A stretch of DNA of 40,516 nucleotides from Flavobacteriia bacterium (GTDB lineage Bacteria > Bacteroidota > Bacteroidia > Flavobacteriales > Flavobacteriaceae). The notes under the pieces were generated by a model. The model made no database searches. It was given only the letters and a program-made list of their open reading frames with translations, and had not been told where the DNA came from. Below are positions 16,850 through 25,177 of the stretch, one piece after another. The DNA is taken from the NCBI GenBank assembly GCA_002747695.1, contig PDQD01000023.1:1-40516 (forward strand), read 5' to 3'. Numbering within the stretch: the first letter of the stretch is position 1; the number at the start of each line of letters is the position of its first letter. A program made the translations under genes and the position numbers.

Positions 16850-17947
16850 ATGAAATTAAAAGAACTCATTACTTTTTTACAGCATGACATGCCGCTTGAT
16901 TATGCTGAAAGCTTTGATAATGTCGGTTTATTGACCGGAGATCTTAACTGGGATATCAAAGGCGTTTTGGTCACCTTAGACACGCTTGAAGCTACGGTAG
17001 ATGAAGCCATTGCAAAAAAATGCAATGTCATTGTCAGTTTTCATCCTATAATTTTCAAAGGGCTTAAAAGTATCACGGGGCGTTCTTATGTTGAACGTAC
17101 AATCATCAAAGCCATAAAAAATGATATTGCCATTTATGCCATTCATACAGCATTGGACAACCGGAAGTGGGGTGTAAGCGGTAAAATGGCTGAAGTCTTG
17201 GGTCTGTCAGATTTAAAAGTTTTAGTCCCCAAACCTCAAACCCTGAAAAAACTTACAACTTTTATTCCTGTTGGTGATGTCGAGAAAGTGCGTCAGGCGT
17301 TATTTACCGCAGGAGCAGGGGATATAGGAAATTATTCTGAATGCAGCTTTAATGTTCCGGGTACCGGTACTTATCTGCCCAATGAACAAGCTAATCCAGT
17401 TATTGGTCAAAGAGGTGTGTTACAGCAAGAGCCCGAAACGGCAGTTACGGTGTATTTTGAGACGCATTTAGAGTCAAAAATTTTAAACACACTGTTTCAA
17501 GTACACCCTTACGAAGAAGTTGCTTATGAAGTGTTGACTTTAGATAACCAACATCAAAACATAGGCATGGGTATTGTGGGTGAATTTAAAAACGCATTGT
17601 CTGAAGCTGAATTTTTGGCATTAGTTAAAAAAACATTCCATACCACTAATATCAGACACTCGGCATTGTTGAACAAATCTGTCATGAAAGTAGCCTTGTT
17701 GGGCGGTTCAGGTAGTTTTGCATTAAAAAATGCAATATCTGCAGGGGCGGATGCCTATATTAGTGCGGATTTTAAATACCATGACTTTTTCGGGGCCGAA
17801 AACCGTATTTTAATAACCGATATAGGTCATTATGAAAGCGAACAATTTACAAAAAATCTGATTGTAGATAGAATTCAAAAAAAATTCACTAATTTTGCAT
17901 CCGTTTTATCTGAAACACAATCTAATCCTATTTATAATTACCACTAA
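16850..17947 (+). CDS. Nif3-like dinuclear metal-centre protein
   Basis: This is a 365-residue member of the Nif3/YqfO/YbgI family, hexameric or toroidal proteins with a di-metal site; the cellular function is still unsettled (GTP cyclohydrolase I type 2-like names in databases are weakly supported). The metal-site segments visible are ESFDNVGLLTGD, VSFHPIIFKG, AIHTALDN, and near the end ISADFKYHDFFGA and ITDIGHYESEQ. An inserted PII/CutA1-like domain (about residues 130-230, including VHPYEEVAYEV) makes this the long form, as in YqfO. The zinc-ribbon-type partner gene starts 3 nt after its stop. Confidence 0.93.
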   Translation: MKLKELITFLQHDMPLDYAESFDNVGLLTGDLNWDIKGVLVTLDTLEATVDEAIAKKCNVIVSFHPIIFKGLKSITGRSYVERTIIKAIKNDIAIYAIHTALDNRKWGVSGKMAEVLGLSDLKVLVPKPQTLKKLTTFIPVGDVEKVRQALFTAGAGDIGNYSECSFNVPGTGTYLPNEQANPVIGQRGVLQQEPETAVTVYFETHLESKILNTLFQVHPYEEVAYEVLTLDNQHQNIGMGIVGEFKNALSEAEFLALVKKTFHTTNIRHSALLNKSVMKVALLGGSGSFALKNAISAGADAYISADFKYHDFFGAENRILITDIGHYESEQFTKNLIVDRIQKKFTNFASVLSETQSNPIYNYH

Positions 17948-17950
17948 ATT

Positions 17951-18724
17951 ATGGCAAAAAAGAAAGAAATCACCGTTGAAGAAAAATTAAGAGCTTTATA
18001 TGATTTGCAAATCATTGATTCAAAGCTTGATAATATGAAACTTTTACGTGGTGAATTGCCACTCGAAGTAAGGGATTTAGAAGATGATATTACAGCGTAT
18101 GAAGTTCGTATTAAGAAATTGAATGACCAAATCGATGATTTGAATACAGAAATTTCTGATAGAAAAGTTGTGATTGAAGAGTCTAAGGCAAAAATTGAAA
18201 AATATGAAAAGCAACAAAACAAAGTACGTAACAGTCGTGAGTTTGATTCTTTGAATAAAGAAATCGATTATGAAGGGCTCGAAGTACAATTGATGGAGAA
18301 AAAAATCAAAGAAGCTAAATACAAAATAGATCAGAAAAAGGTTGTTATAGAAGAGACTCAAGAAAAACTCGACCAAAAACAAGAGCATTTAACACACAAA
18401 AAGACTGAGTTAGAAGAAATCATTAAGGAAACCGAAAAAGAAGAGGAGGAAATTGCTAAAATGTCTGAAGAATTCAGTAAATCTATAGATGATCATCTTT
18501 TAAAAGCCTACAGACGTATAAGAAGTAGTGTGAAAAATGGTTTGGCAGTCGTTAAGGTAGAGCGGGGTGCTGCTGAAGGCTCTTATTTTACTATTCCACC
18601 GCAAATCCAGTTGGAAATAGCTGCCCGCAAAAAAATTATCATTGATGAGAACTCCGGACGTATTTTAGTCGATGCTTTATTGGCAGAAGAAGAAGAAAAT
18701 CGTATCAATGATATGTTGAAGTAA
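17951..18724 (+). CDS. Coiled-coil protein of the C4 zinc-ribbon (YacA/CT398-like) family lacking the zinc cysteines
   Basis: The 257-residue protein is a long helical hairpin or coiled coil (about residues 10-185) with heptads rich in Lys, Glu, Asp and Ile, followed by a small C-terminal domain IPPQIQLEIAARKKIIIDEN, then SGRILVDALL. In family members elsewhere this domain is a zinc ribbon with CxxC pairs around the same IPPQ and GRILVD segments. Here the cysteines are replaced (EGSYFTIPPQ and DENSGRILVD) and the whole protein has none at those places. The gene is 3 nt after the Nif3 gene, a pairing seen in many bacteria. Function is unknown. Confidence 0.85.
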   Translation: MAKKKEITVEEKLRALYDLQIIDSKLDNMKLLRGELPLEVRDLEDDITAYEVRIKKLNDQIDDLNTEISDRKVVIEESKAKIEKYEKQQNKVRNSREFDSLNKEIDYEGLEVQLMEKKIKEAKYKIDQKKVVIEETQEKLDQKQEHLTHKKTELEEIIKETEKEEEEIAKMSEEFSKSIDDHLLKAYRRIRSSVKNGLAVVKVERGAAEGSYFTIPPQIQLEIAARKKIIIDENSGRILVDALLAEEEENRINDMLK

Positions 18725-18766
18725 GTCGTATAAAAATTTACCTCCCCCCACAATTATATTGTTAGT

Positions 18767-18799
18767 CATCCGATGTCTCAAGCATCGGATGTTTTTTTT
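18767..18799 (+). terminator. Rho-independent terminator after the Nif3/coiled-coil operon
   Basis: CATCCGATG, a 7-nt loop, CATCGGATG and then eight T residues: a textbook intrinsic terminator 42 nt after the stop codon. Confidence 0.9.
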
Positions 18800-19251
18800 A
18801 TACTCGTTGCTCTTTTCCGGTGTTCATTGGATGCTTTTTGACTTTTTCAGACTGTTCTTTTTTTTCGCCCAAAAAAAATAACATGATATAAATCATAGGA
18901 TAAGTCCTTAACAATTAGATTGATAATGAGTTTTATGATAAATATCAGTCGATTTAAAGAATCTTGTCTTTGAATATAATGAGGCTGTTTATGCTGTATA
19001 TTTTATTCATTGCAATAAATTAGGTTAAAATGTGAAGTTTGACTAAAAACTACGGGTTTTTGGCGTGTTTTCAAAAAACGTTTATTAAATGATTGTCAGG
19101 TCTGATTATTGAGTTGATAATTATTGTAGTTGTGGTCTGTGAAAAAACGAAAATAATTCGATAAAGAATATAATTATGTTACATTTGCAGGTTGAAATGT
19201 TATAAGAAAAAGATTAATGAAAACAAGTAGATAAACCTAAAAAAAAGAAAG
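18800..19251. other. Gene-free 452-nt stretch before the decarboxylase operon
   Basis: This AT-rich region has no open frame worth calling. It holds a -7 box (19180-19187) and an imperfect ATGAT-ATAA-ATCAT inverted repeat near 18881-18895. Its length could accommodate upstream regulatory sites for the sodium-pump operon, but I see no recognisable operator or riboswitch. Confidence 0.5.
19180..19187 (+). promoter_or_regulatory. -7 box (TACATTTG) of the sodium-pump decarboxylase operon
   Basis: A TAnnTTTG match that leaves a leader of about 60 nt before the ATG at 19252. No TTTG was seen at -33. Confidence 0.5.
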
Positions 19252-20826
19252 ATGGTTAAAGGACAATCCAATAGTCAGAATAAGATCAACCAACTGGTTG
19301 ACTTACGTGAACAATCCAAATTGGGAGGTGGTATTAAGCGTATTGAATCTCAACATGCCAAAGGTAAGTTTACAGCGCGTGAGCGTATAGAGATGATTTT
19401 AGATGAAGGCAGTTTTGAGGAATTTGATATGTTTGTTACCCACCGTTCTACCAATTTTGGTCTTGAAAAACAAAAATACCTTGGAGATGGGGTTATCACA
19501 GGTCAGGGAACTATAGACGGCCGTTTAGTTTATATTTTCTCTCAGGATTTTACAGTGTTTGGCGGATCGTTGTCAGAAACGATGGCTCAGAAAATATGTA
19601 AAGTCATGGATATGGCCATGAAGATGGGAGCCCCTATTATAGGAATCAACGATTCCGGTGGTGCTCGTATTCAGGAAGGGGTCAATTCGTTGGCAGGTTA
19701 TGCAGAGATATTCCAACGTAATATTATGGCATCTGGTGTAGTACCTCAAATATCAGCCGTATTTGGACCTTGTGCCGGAGGTGCTGTTTATTCACCGGCA
19801 TTGACAGACTTTGTGTTGATGTCGTCAGATACGAGTTATATGTTTGTGACCGGACCAAAAGTTGTTAAGTCTGTTACAGGAGAAGTTATCAGTACAGAGG
19901 AATTGGGTGGTGCAGAAGTACATGCCAGAAAATCGGGGGTAACCCACTTTAAAGCAGATGATGAGCAAGAAGGTTTCTGGTTGATCAGGAAGCTGTTGTA
20001 CTATATGCCACAGAACAATATGGAAGATCCACCGGTATATACCTGTACAGATCCTATAGACCGTATGGATGATATGCTCAATGATATAGTACCGGACAAC
20101 CCTAACCAACCCTATGATATGAAGGATGTTATCCACAGTATCATCGATGGGGATGAATTCTTAGAAGTGCACAGACACTACGCGAGAAATATTTTGGTCG
20201 GTTTTGCCACATTAAATGGTCGTCCTACGGGAATCGTTGCTAACCAACCCAATTATCTGGCCGGTGTATTAGATTGTGATGCTTCACGTAAAGCTGCGAG
20301 ATTTGTACGTTTCTGTAATGCTTTCAATATTCCTATTTTAACCCTTGTGGATGTTCCGGGATTCTTACCGGGTTCAGGTCAGGAATACGCAGGTATTATC
20401 GTCCATGGTGCTAAATTGATGTTCGCCTACGGTGAGGCAACAGTGCCTAAAGTAACAGTGACCTTACGTAAATCCTATGGAGGTGCACATGACGTTATGA
20501 GTAGTAAACAACTGCGTGGTGACTTTAACTATGCTTGGCCTACAGCAGAGATTGCCGTTATGGGAGCCTCAGGTGCCGTAGGTGTATTGGAGTATAAGAA
20601 TATTTCCAAAATAGAAGATCCGGAAGAACGTCAGAAGTTTATTGAGGCAAAAGAGCAAGAGTATAAAGATAAATTTGCTAATCCTTATCAAGCAGCATCT
20701 TTCGGTTACATCGATGATGTGATTGAACCGAGAAATACCCGTTTTAGAGTTATCAGAGCTTTTGAATCTCTACAAACCAAGAAAGTCAAAAATCCACCAC
20801 GTAAAAACTCTAATATCCCATTATAA
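19252..20826 (+). CDS. mmdA: Biotin-dependent acyl-CoA decarboxylase, carboxyltransferase alpha subunit (methylmalonyl-CoA decarboxylase type)
   Basis: The 524-residue carboxyltransferase belongs to the propionyl-CoA carboxylase beta / MmdA family. It has the two crotonase-like halves: GINDSGGARIQEGVNSLAGY and FGPCAGGAVYSPALTDF in the first, and VDVPGFLPGSGQEYAGIIVHGAKL, YGGAHDVMSSK and EIAVMGASGAVGVL in the second. It would move the carboxyl group from methylmalonyl-CoA onto biotin. The next three genes encode an OadG-like small subunit, a biotin carrier and the membrane beta subunit, and no biotin carboxylase is nearby. That favours a decarboxylase rather than a carboxylase. Substrate choice (methylmalonyl- versus another acyl-CoA) is inferred from the family. 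Confidence 0.92.
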   Translation: MVKGQSNSQNKINQLVDLREQSKLGGGIKRIESQHAKGKFTARERIEMILDEGSFEEFDMFVTHRSTNFGLEKQKYLGDGVITGQGTIDGRLVYIFSQDFTVFGGSLSETMAQKICKVMDMAMKMGAPIIGINDSGGARIQEGVNSLAGYAEIFQRNIMASGVVPQISAVFGPCAGGAVYSPALTDFVLMSSDTSYMFVTGPKVVKSVTGEVISTEELGGAEVHARKSGVTHFKADDEQEGFWLIRKLLYYMPQNNMEDPPVYTCTDPIDRMDDMLNDIVPDNPNQPYDMKDVIHSIIDGDEFLEVHRHYARNILVGFATLNGRPTGIVANQPNYLAGVLDCDASRKAARFVRFCNAFNIPILTLVDVPGFLPGSGQEYAGIIVHGAKLMFAYGEATVPKVTVTLRKSYGGAHDVMSSKQLRGDFNYAWPTAEIAVMGASGAVGVLEYKNISKIEDPEERQKFIEAKEQEYKDKFANPYQAASFGYIDDVIEPRNTRFRVIRAFESLQTKKVKNPPRKNSNIPL

Positions 20827-20828
20827 TT

Positions 20829-21161
20829 ATGATAGTACTCATCACCTCATTAAGAGATATTGTAACAGAATCTATAGTCGGTATCATCGTAGTATTCATG
20901 GTGTTGGCTTCTTTGCTCGTTGTCTTTTCCCTTTTGGGACGTATTATTAATTATATGTCAAGACTTCGAATGAAAAGAGAGGGACGAAATGTAAAAGGTG
21001 TCAAGCGTATGAACTCATACGAAGTTGCAGCTGTGTCTTATGCCTTGCATTTATATTTATCGGAACTACACGATGAAGAAAGTAATATCATTACTTTGAA
21101 ACGTGTAGATAATAAATATTCACCCTGGAACTCGAAAGTTTACGGATTAAATGAACAATAA
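20829..21161 (+). CDS. OadG-family small membrane subunit of the sodium-pump decarboxylase (gamma/delta chain)
   Basis: The 110-residue protein has one N-terminal membrane helix (ESIVGIIVVFMVLASLLVVFSLLG) followed by a basic, soluble tail containing YEVAAVSYALHLYLSELHDEE. This architecture, an N-terminal anchor plus a short cytosolic tail, matches OadG/MmdD, which holds the carboxyltransferase and biotin subunits onto the membrane beta subunit. It begins 2 nt after the alpha-subunit stop. Sequence conservation in this family is low, so the call depends largely on position and topology. Confidence 0.85.
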   Translation: MIVLITSLRDIVTESIVGIIVVFMVLASLLVVFSLLGRIINYMSRLRMKREGRNVKGVKRMNSYEVAAVSYALHLYLSELHDEESNIITLKRVDNKYSPWNSKVYGLNEQ

Positions 21162-21173
21162 AAGAAAATACAC

Positions 21174-21614
21174 ATGAAAAAATATAAATTTACCATCAAT
21201 GGTGTCAATTTTAATGTGGCTATTAAAAGCGTCGAAGATGATATAGCCAATATTGAGGTTAACGGCTCAAAATATGCCGTGAAACTCAACGAAGAGGTCA
21301 AAACATCTAAAACACCTGTACTCCAACGTAAGAGAGTCAAAAAAGTAGAAGGCGAAAACAAAGAAAAATTACAACCTGTAGCTGCCAGTAAAAGACCAAG
21401 TGCTAAAACTGTCAAAGCCCCTCTACCGGGCAATGTGTTTAAAGTACTGGTCAAAGAAGGCGATAGTTTCAAAGCCGATGAAGTCATCATGGTTCTTGAA
21501 TCAATGAAGATGGAAAACAATGTTTTGGCTGATCGTGACGGTACAGTAACCAAAGTTTTAGTAAAAGAAGGTGATGCTGTGTTGCAAGACGCAGATTTAT
21601 TTGAAATAGAATAA
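21174..21614 (+). CDS. Biotin carrier subunit of the decarboxylase
   Basis: The 146-residue protein has a C-terminal biotinyl domain with KAPLPGNVFKVLVKEGD and the biotinylation motif ESMKMENNV; Lys112 is the expected attachment site. The first 40 residues form a separate beta-rich segment (KYKFTINGVNFNVAI), and a Lys/Pro-rich flexible linker (about 43-80) joins the two so that the biotin arm can swing between the alpha and beta subunits. It lies 12 nt after the small subunit gene and 33 nt before the beta subunit gene. The role is clear from motif and context. Confidence 0.93.
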   Translation: MKKYKFTINGVNFNVAIKSVEDDIANIEVNGSKYAVKLNEEVKTSKTPVLQRKRVKKVEGENKEKLQPVAASKRPSAKTVKAPLPGNVFKVLVKEGDSFKADEVIMVLESMKMENNVLADRDGTVTKVLVKEGDAVLQDADLFEIE

Positions 21615-21647
21615 CCTTCACCCTTAATAAAGATTTTTTAAGACATC

Positions 21648-22898
21648 ATGATTATGAAATCATTAAAATTCAGAATAGTATGGTTAGTCGTTTTATTCTT
21701 GTCAGTGGGGTGGGCTGCGTTTGCCCAGACGCCTGCTGTTGAGCAAACAAATGAAGCGATAAATATATGGGATAGTATTACGCGGTTTTGGTCAAACACC
21801 GGGTTTGCCAATTTAGACATGCGTTATGTGGTTATGCTCATTGTGGGTACAATCTTTGTCTATTTGGGTATCAGAAAAGGTTGGGAGCCTCTGTTGTTGA
21901 TTCCTATTGGGTTTGGTATTTTGATTGGTAACATTCCCTTTGTAGAAGGCTTTAAAATAGGGATCTATGAAGATGGGTCAGTATTGAATATTTTATATGG
22001 CGGCGTTGTTAAAGGTTGGTATCCTCCGTTGATATTTCTGGGCATTGGTGCCATGACAGACTTTTCATCATTGATCTCAAACCCCAAACTGTTTTTGCTC
22101 GGTGCGGCGGCTCAGGTAGGTATATTTCTGACGTTTTTGGGCGCCTATGTATTAGGATTTACGCCTAATCAGGCGGGTTCCATAGGAATTATCGGTGGTG
22201 CTGATGGTCCTACGGCTATCTTCCTGTCATCAAAACTGGCGCCTGAACTCATAGGAGCTATAGCCATTGCTGCTTATTCTTATATGGCATTGGTGCCGCT
22301 TATTCAACCCCCTATTATGAAACTGTTGACCTCCAAAAAGGAAAAGGTTATGCGTATGAGACCACCACGGTCAGTGTCAAAAAGAGAAAAGGTCATTTTC
22401 CCTGTTTTGGGCTTACTTTTGACCACCTTTATAGCACCCAGTGCTATTCCGCTATTGGGTATGTTGTTCTTTGGTAACCTGCTCAAAGAATCAGGTGTGA
22501 CAGAGCGTTTGGCAGATACGGCGCGTAATTCGCTGATCAATGCGATTACTATTTTATTAGGATTGACTGTAGGTGCATCTACACAAGCCGATAAGTTTTT
22601 AACCATTGATTCGCTTAAAATATTTGCGCTTGGAGCTTTTTCATTTGCTATTGCAACAGCGTCCGGTGTGTTGTTTGCCAAGTTTATGAATCTTTTCCTT
22701 AAAGGGGATAAAAAAATCAATCCGCTGATCGGTTCTGCCGGAGTTTCTGCTGTACCTGACTCCGCAAGGGTTTCTCAGGAGGTAGCGCAACATTACGATA
22801 AAAACAATTATGTCCTAATGCACGCCATGGGTGCCAATGTATCCGGCGTCATTGGTTCTGCAGTTGCTGCGGGTATCCTGTTAGGAATATTAGGCTAA
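21648..22898 (+). CDS. mmdB: Sodium-ion-translocating decarboxylase beta subunit
   Basis: The 416-residue integral membrane protein releases CO2 from carboxybiotin and couples this to Na+ export. OadB/MmdB features include RKGWEPLLLIPIGFGILIGN, FLGIGAMTDFSSLISNP, GSIGIIGGADGPTAIFLSSKLAP, the long loop with KREKVIFP, and the C-terminal SAGVSAVPDSARVSQ and HAMGANVSGVIGSAVAAG. Ahead of the conserved core there is an extra signal-peptide-like segment (about residues 1-27, ending AAFAQ) and a short soluble stretch with ITRFWSNTGFANL. The alternative ATG at 21654 removes only two residues. A strong terminator follows, ending the operon. Confidence 0.93.
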   Translation: MIMKSLKFRIVWLVVLFLSVGWAAFAQTPAVEQTNEAINIWDSITRFWSNTGFANLDMRYVVMLIVGTIFVYLGIRKGWEPLLLIPIGFGILIGNIPFVEGFKIGIYEDGSVLNILYGGVVKGWYPPLIFLGIGAMTDFSSLISNPKLFLLGAAAQVGIFLTFLGAYVLGFTPNQAGSIGIIGGADGPTAIFLSSKLAPELIGAIAIAAYSYMALVPLIQPPIMKLLTSKKEKVMRMRPPRSVSKREKVIFPVLGLLLTTFIAPSAIPLLGMLFFGNLLKESGVTERLADTARNSLINAITILLGLTVGASTQADKFLTIDSLKIFALGAFSFAIATASGVLFAKFMNLFLKGDKKINPLIGSAGVSAVPDSARVSQEVAQHYDKNNYVLMHAMGANVSGVIGSAVAAGILLGILG

Positions 22899-22921
22899 TA
22901 CAGCTCTTAATATCTGAGAAG

Positions 22922-22975
22922 AACACTAAAATAATCTTGAGCCTCAATGGCATTCAGATTATTTTAGTGTTTTTT
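22922..22975 (+). terminator. Terminator between the convergent decarboxylase and DUF2891 genes
   Basis: AACACTAAAATAATCT (22922-22937) and AGATTATTTTAGTGTT (22956-22971) form a perfect 16-bp stem with an 18-nt loop, then TTTT. It serves the plus-strand operon and may also stop the minus-strand operon, whose last gene ends at 22982. Confidence 0.88.
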
Positions 22976-22981
22976 AGTTTA

Positions 22982-24055
22982 TTATAGTGACAGGGCGTAG
23001 ATAGCAAAAGAGGCTAACCAGTGTTCACCCATATAATTATCATCAGTGATGTTGGGAAGCGAATGGGCTATATGTCTGTCGGCAGCTTCTTGTAAGATTT
23101 TTGTATTCATCCCTTTGATTTGTGCCAAATGCCTGTAACACCAGGCTCTGGAATAATTAAGTCCGTCAAGATGTACCAGATGACCGTCAGAGCGATCACT
23201 GACAATAGCTACTTCCTGCATGATTTTAAGATTGCCCTCATTGATTCCCGGTAAAAAGTTGTTAACCCAGACTATGAATTCATCATTAGGTAATACTTTT
23301 GCCATAAGATCGGCTTCAATGAGACAAGGCGAGAGGAAGTCAAATCCGTTGGGTTCCCAGTTGACAGGACAATTTGTATCGTTGAGATAGAAGCGTTTTG
23401 CTGTTTCTACGATGAGTTGTTCTAATTCGCGGTTGTTGACTGTACGCGCGTAATCCAGTGCAAACGATAGTCCAAAAGCTGAATTGGTATGTGTGCCTAC
23501 CCGTATAGGATAGCCGAGTTTTGGTAAAAACTCAAGGTATGATTTGACGATTTTATCTGTCAATGGCAGTAAGTTCTGTTCCAGAACTCTTGCTTTAGGG
23601 CTATCCCAGGTGTGTAATTCTTCGGCGAGTTTTAGCAACCATGCCCAACCGTACATACGCTCAAAAGATGTGTTGTTTTTGGTGTTGAAAAAAGCCACTT
23701 CTTTAGCAATATGATCCGGGGTGATATTTTCGGCAATAGCCGTATAAATCTTGTCGGCTTGTGACATGTCAGGATAGGTTTTCAGTAATTTAACCAGCAT
23801 CCAATGCCCGTGAACAGAGGAATGCCAGTCAAAACAACCGTAAAATGCCGGTCTGAACTCTTTAACACCTCTGGCGTCTTCTGCAGAATTAAGAACTTGC
23901 CCTGTTTTGTTGGGGTACTCTTGTTGAATACATTTAAGTGGAAGTTTTGAAAGGTGTTCCGCATGGTCAATTGTCAATGTCAATTGTTGTTGACCTGAGC
24001 AATGCTGGGTAATGACTATAAAAGCCAGGGTCGAAAAGAATAAATGTTTAAGCAT
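22982..24055 (-). CDS. DUF2891 family exported protein
   Basis: The 357-residue protein carries the DUF2891 hallmark FYGCFDWHSSVHGHWMLVKLL (about residues 69-90) and later FERMYGWAWLLKLAEEL, THTNSAFGLSFALDYAR, NWEPNGFDFLSPCLIEADLM and GEHWLASFAIYALS. The spread of helices suggests an alpha/alpha-barrel like those of sugar-processing enzymes, but no activity is established for the family. An N-terminal signal peptide is present (MLKHLFFSTLAFIVI, then QHCSGQ), which could be a weak lipobox or a signal peptidase I site. It starts 2 nt after the alpha/beta hydrolase stop, so the two form an operon and both are exported. Confidence 0.85.
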   Translation of the reverse strand: MLKHLFFSTLAFIVITQHCSGQQQLTLTIDHAEHLSKLPLKCIQQEYPNKTGQVLNSAEDARGVKEFRPAFYGCFDWHSSVHGHWMLVKLLKTYPDMSQADKIYTAIAENITPDHIAKEVAFFNTKNNTSFERMYGWAWLLKLAEELHTWDSPKARVLEQNLLPLTDKIVKSYLEFLPKLGYPIRVGTHTNSAFGLSFALDYARTVNNRELEQLIVETAKRFYLNDTNCPVNWEPNGFDFLSPCLIEADLMAKVLPNDEFIVWVNNFLPGINEGNLKIMQEVAIVSDRSDGHLVHLDGLNYSRAWCYRHLAQIKGMNTKILQEAADRHIAHSLPNITDDNYMGEHWLASFAIYALSL

Positions 24056-24057
24056 GT

Positions 24058-25038
24058 CTAATGTTTAATATTTAAAAAGAATTCAAATAAACGGTAAAAT
24101 TTTTCAGGTTCTTCCAGATAGGGGTTATGTCCGCTATTTTCAAACATTTCAAAAACGGCTTTCGGCATAAATGTTTTGTAACGGATGGCGTATTCAGGAG
24201 TGGAGACCCCATCATAACGTCCCTGAATGATAAGGGTGTGAATATCCAGGTTTTTTAGATCCTTGCGAAAATCGGTATCCATCATAGAACCGCTGACAAA
24301 GAAATCAGCATCTTTACCGATGATACTGTAATAGACATCGGAATTCCAGCCCCTGAACTTTTTTTGGGGTACGTGTTGTTTCAGGGTATTGTTGTGGTAA
24401 TAGACAAATTTGGAAGGGACAGAACTGTATAATTTGCTGAATTCAGGGTCAGAAGATACATAGCCCTCGGCTCTCAAAGCAGTGATTTTTTCCCACATTT
24501 CGGGGAAATGGGTTTTGACATAATGGTTGTAGCTGTCGCAATTGGCTTGCCACATTTCACCGGAGTAAAACCCGTTAATCAGTACCATTTTTGACACGTG
24601 TTCGGGGTATTTGATTGCATAAGCCTGAGCTACGATTGTCCCGTAGGAATGACCTACCAGAGCTATGGTGTCAAATCCCAGTGCTTTCCTCACTTCTTCG
24701 GTAATATGCACGTCATTTTGTATGGAATATTCTTTGGGGTCTTTGGCGTTATCTGATAAACCGCGACCGAGATGATCGATAAAAACTACTGTATTGGTCT
24801 TGTAGTACTGACCAAAGTTACCTTGCATATAATCATGGGAATTTCCCGGCCCACCGGCAAAAAAGAAAATAGGCTTACCCTGACCCAACATTTCTACATT
24901 GATGTTATAGCCGTCTATATTGATGAATTTAGATTCAAATTTATCGTAAATATCCTCCTCTAAAGCTATTTGTGAAAATCCGGTAAGGCTCATTAAACTG
25001 ATTAATACGGTGGCAATAAAAATATAATTTTTTGACAT
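24058..25038 (-). CDS. Exported alpha/beta hydrolase, proline-iminopeptidase-like
   Basis: The 326-residue protein has a signal peptide (MSKNYIFIATVLISLMSLTGFSQ) and an alpha/beta-hydrolase domain: oxyanion-loop motif FFFAGGPGNSHDY, then VVFIDHLGRGLSDN, the nucleophile elbow LVGHSYGT (Ser131), IIQGRYDGVST (Asp276) and NSGHNPYLEEP (His304). The GGPG loop and D-LGRG-S block resemble peptidase family S33 (proline iminopeptidases), so small peptides or esters are possible substrates. It is the first gene of a two-gene minus-strand operon, 2 nt before DUF2891, with a -7 box upstream. Substrate is unknown. Confidence 0.88.
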   Translation of the reverse strand: MSKNYIFIATVLISLMSLTGFSQIALEEDIYDKFESKFINIDGYNINVEMLGQGKPIFFFAGGPGNSHDYMQGNFGQYYKTNTVVFIDHLGRGLSDNAKDPKEYSIQNDVHITEEVRKALGFDTIALVGHSYGTIVAQAYAIKYPEHVSKMVLINGFYSGEMWQANCDSYNHYVKTHFPEMWEKITALRAEGYVSSDPEFSKLYSSVPSKFVYYHNNTLKQHVPQKKFRGWNSDVYYSIIGKDADFFVSGSMMDTDFRKDLKNLDIHTLIIQGRYDGVSTPEYAIRYKTFMPKAVFEMFENSGHNPYLEEPEKFYRLFEFFLNIKH

Positions 25039-25060
25039 GATGATGTGTACATTAGTTCAA

Positions 25061-25068
25061 CAAAATTA
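25061..25068 (-). promoter_or_regulatory. -7 box (TAATTTTG, minus strand) of the hydrolase-DUF2891 operon
   Basis: The plus strand reads CAAAATTA, an exact TAnnTTTG match on the minus strand 22 nt ahead of the ATG at 25038. Confidence 0.55.
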
Positions 25069-25177
25069 CATAAATAATTGATGCCGCATTTGTTTTGCTG
25101 TTAGGTTTTGGGTTTTAGCTATCAGGTCATGGACAACGGTAAATTTGTTTTTGGAATGTATAGAAAATTAAGAATGC

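Noticed and set aside
18900..19000. Small plus-strand reading frame near 18928 (about 15 codons)
   Set aside because: Too short, no similarity or ribosome-binding context.
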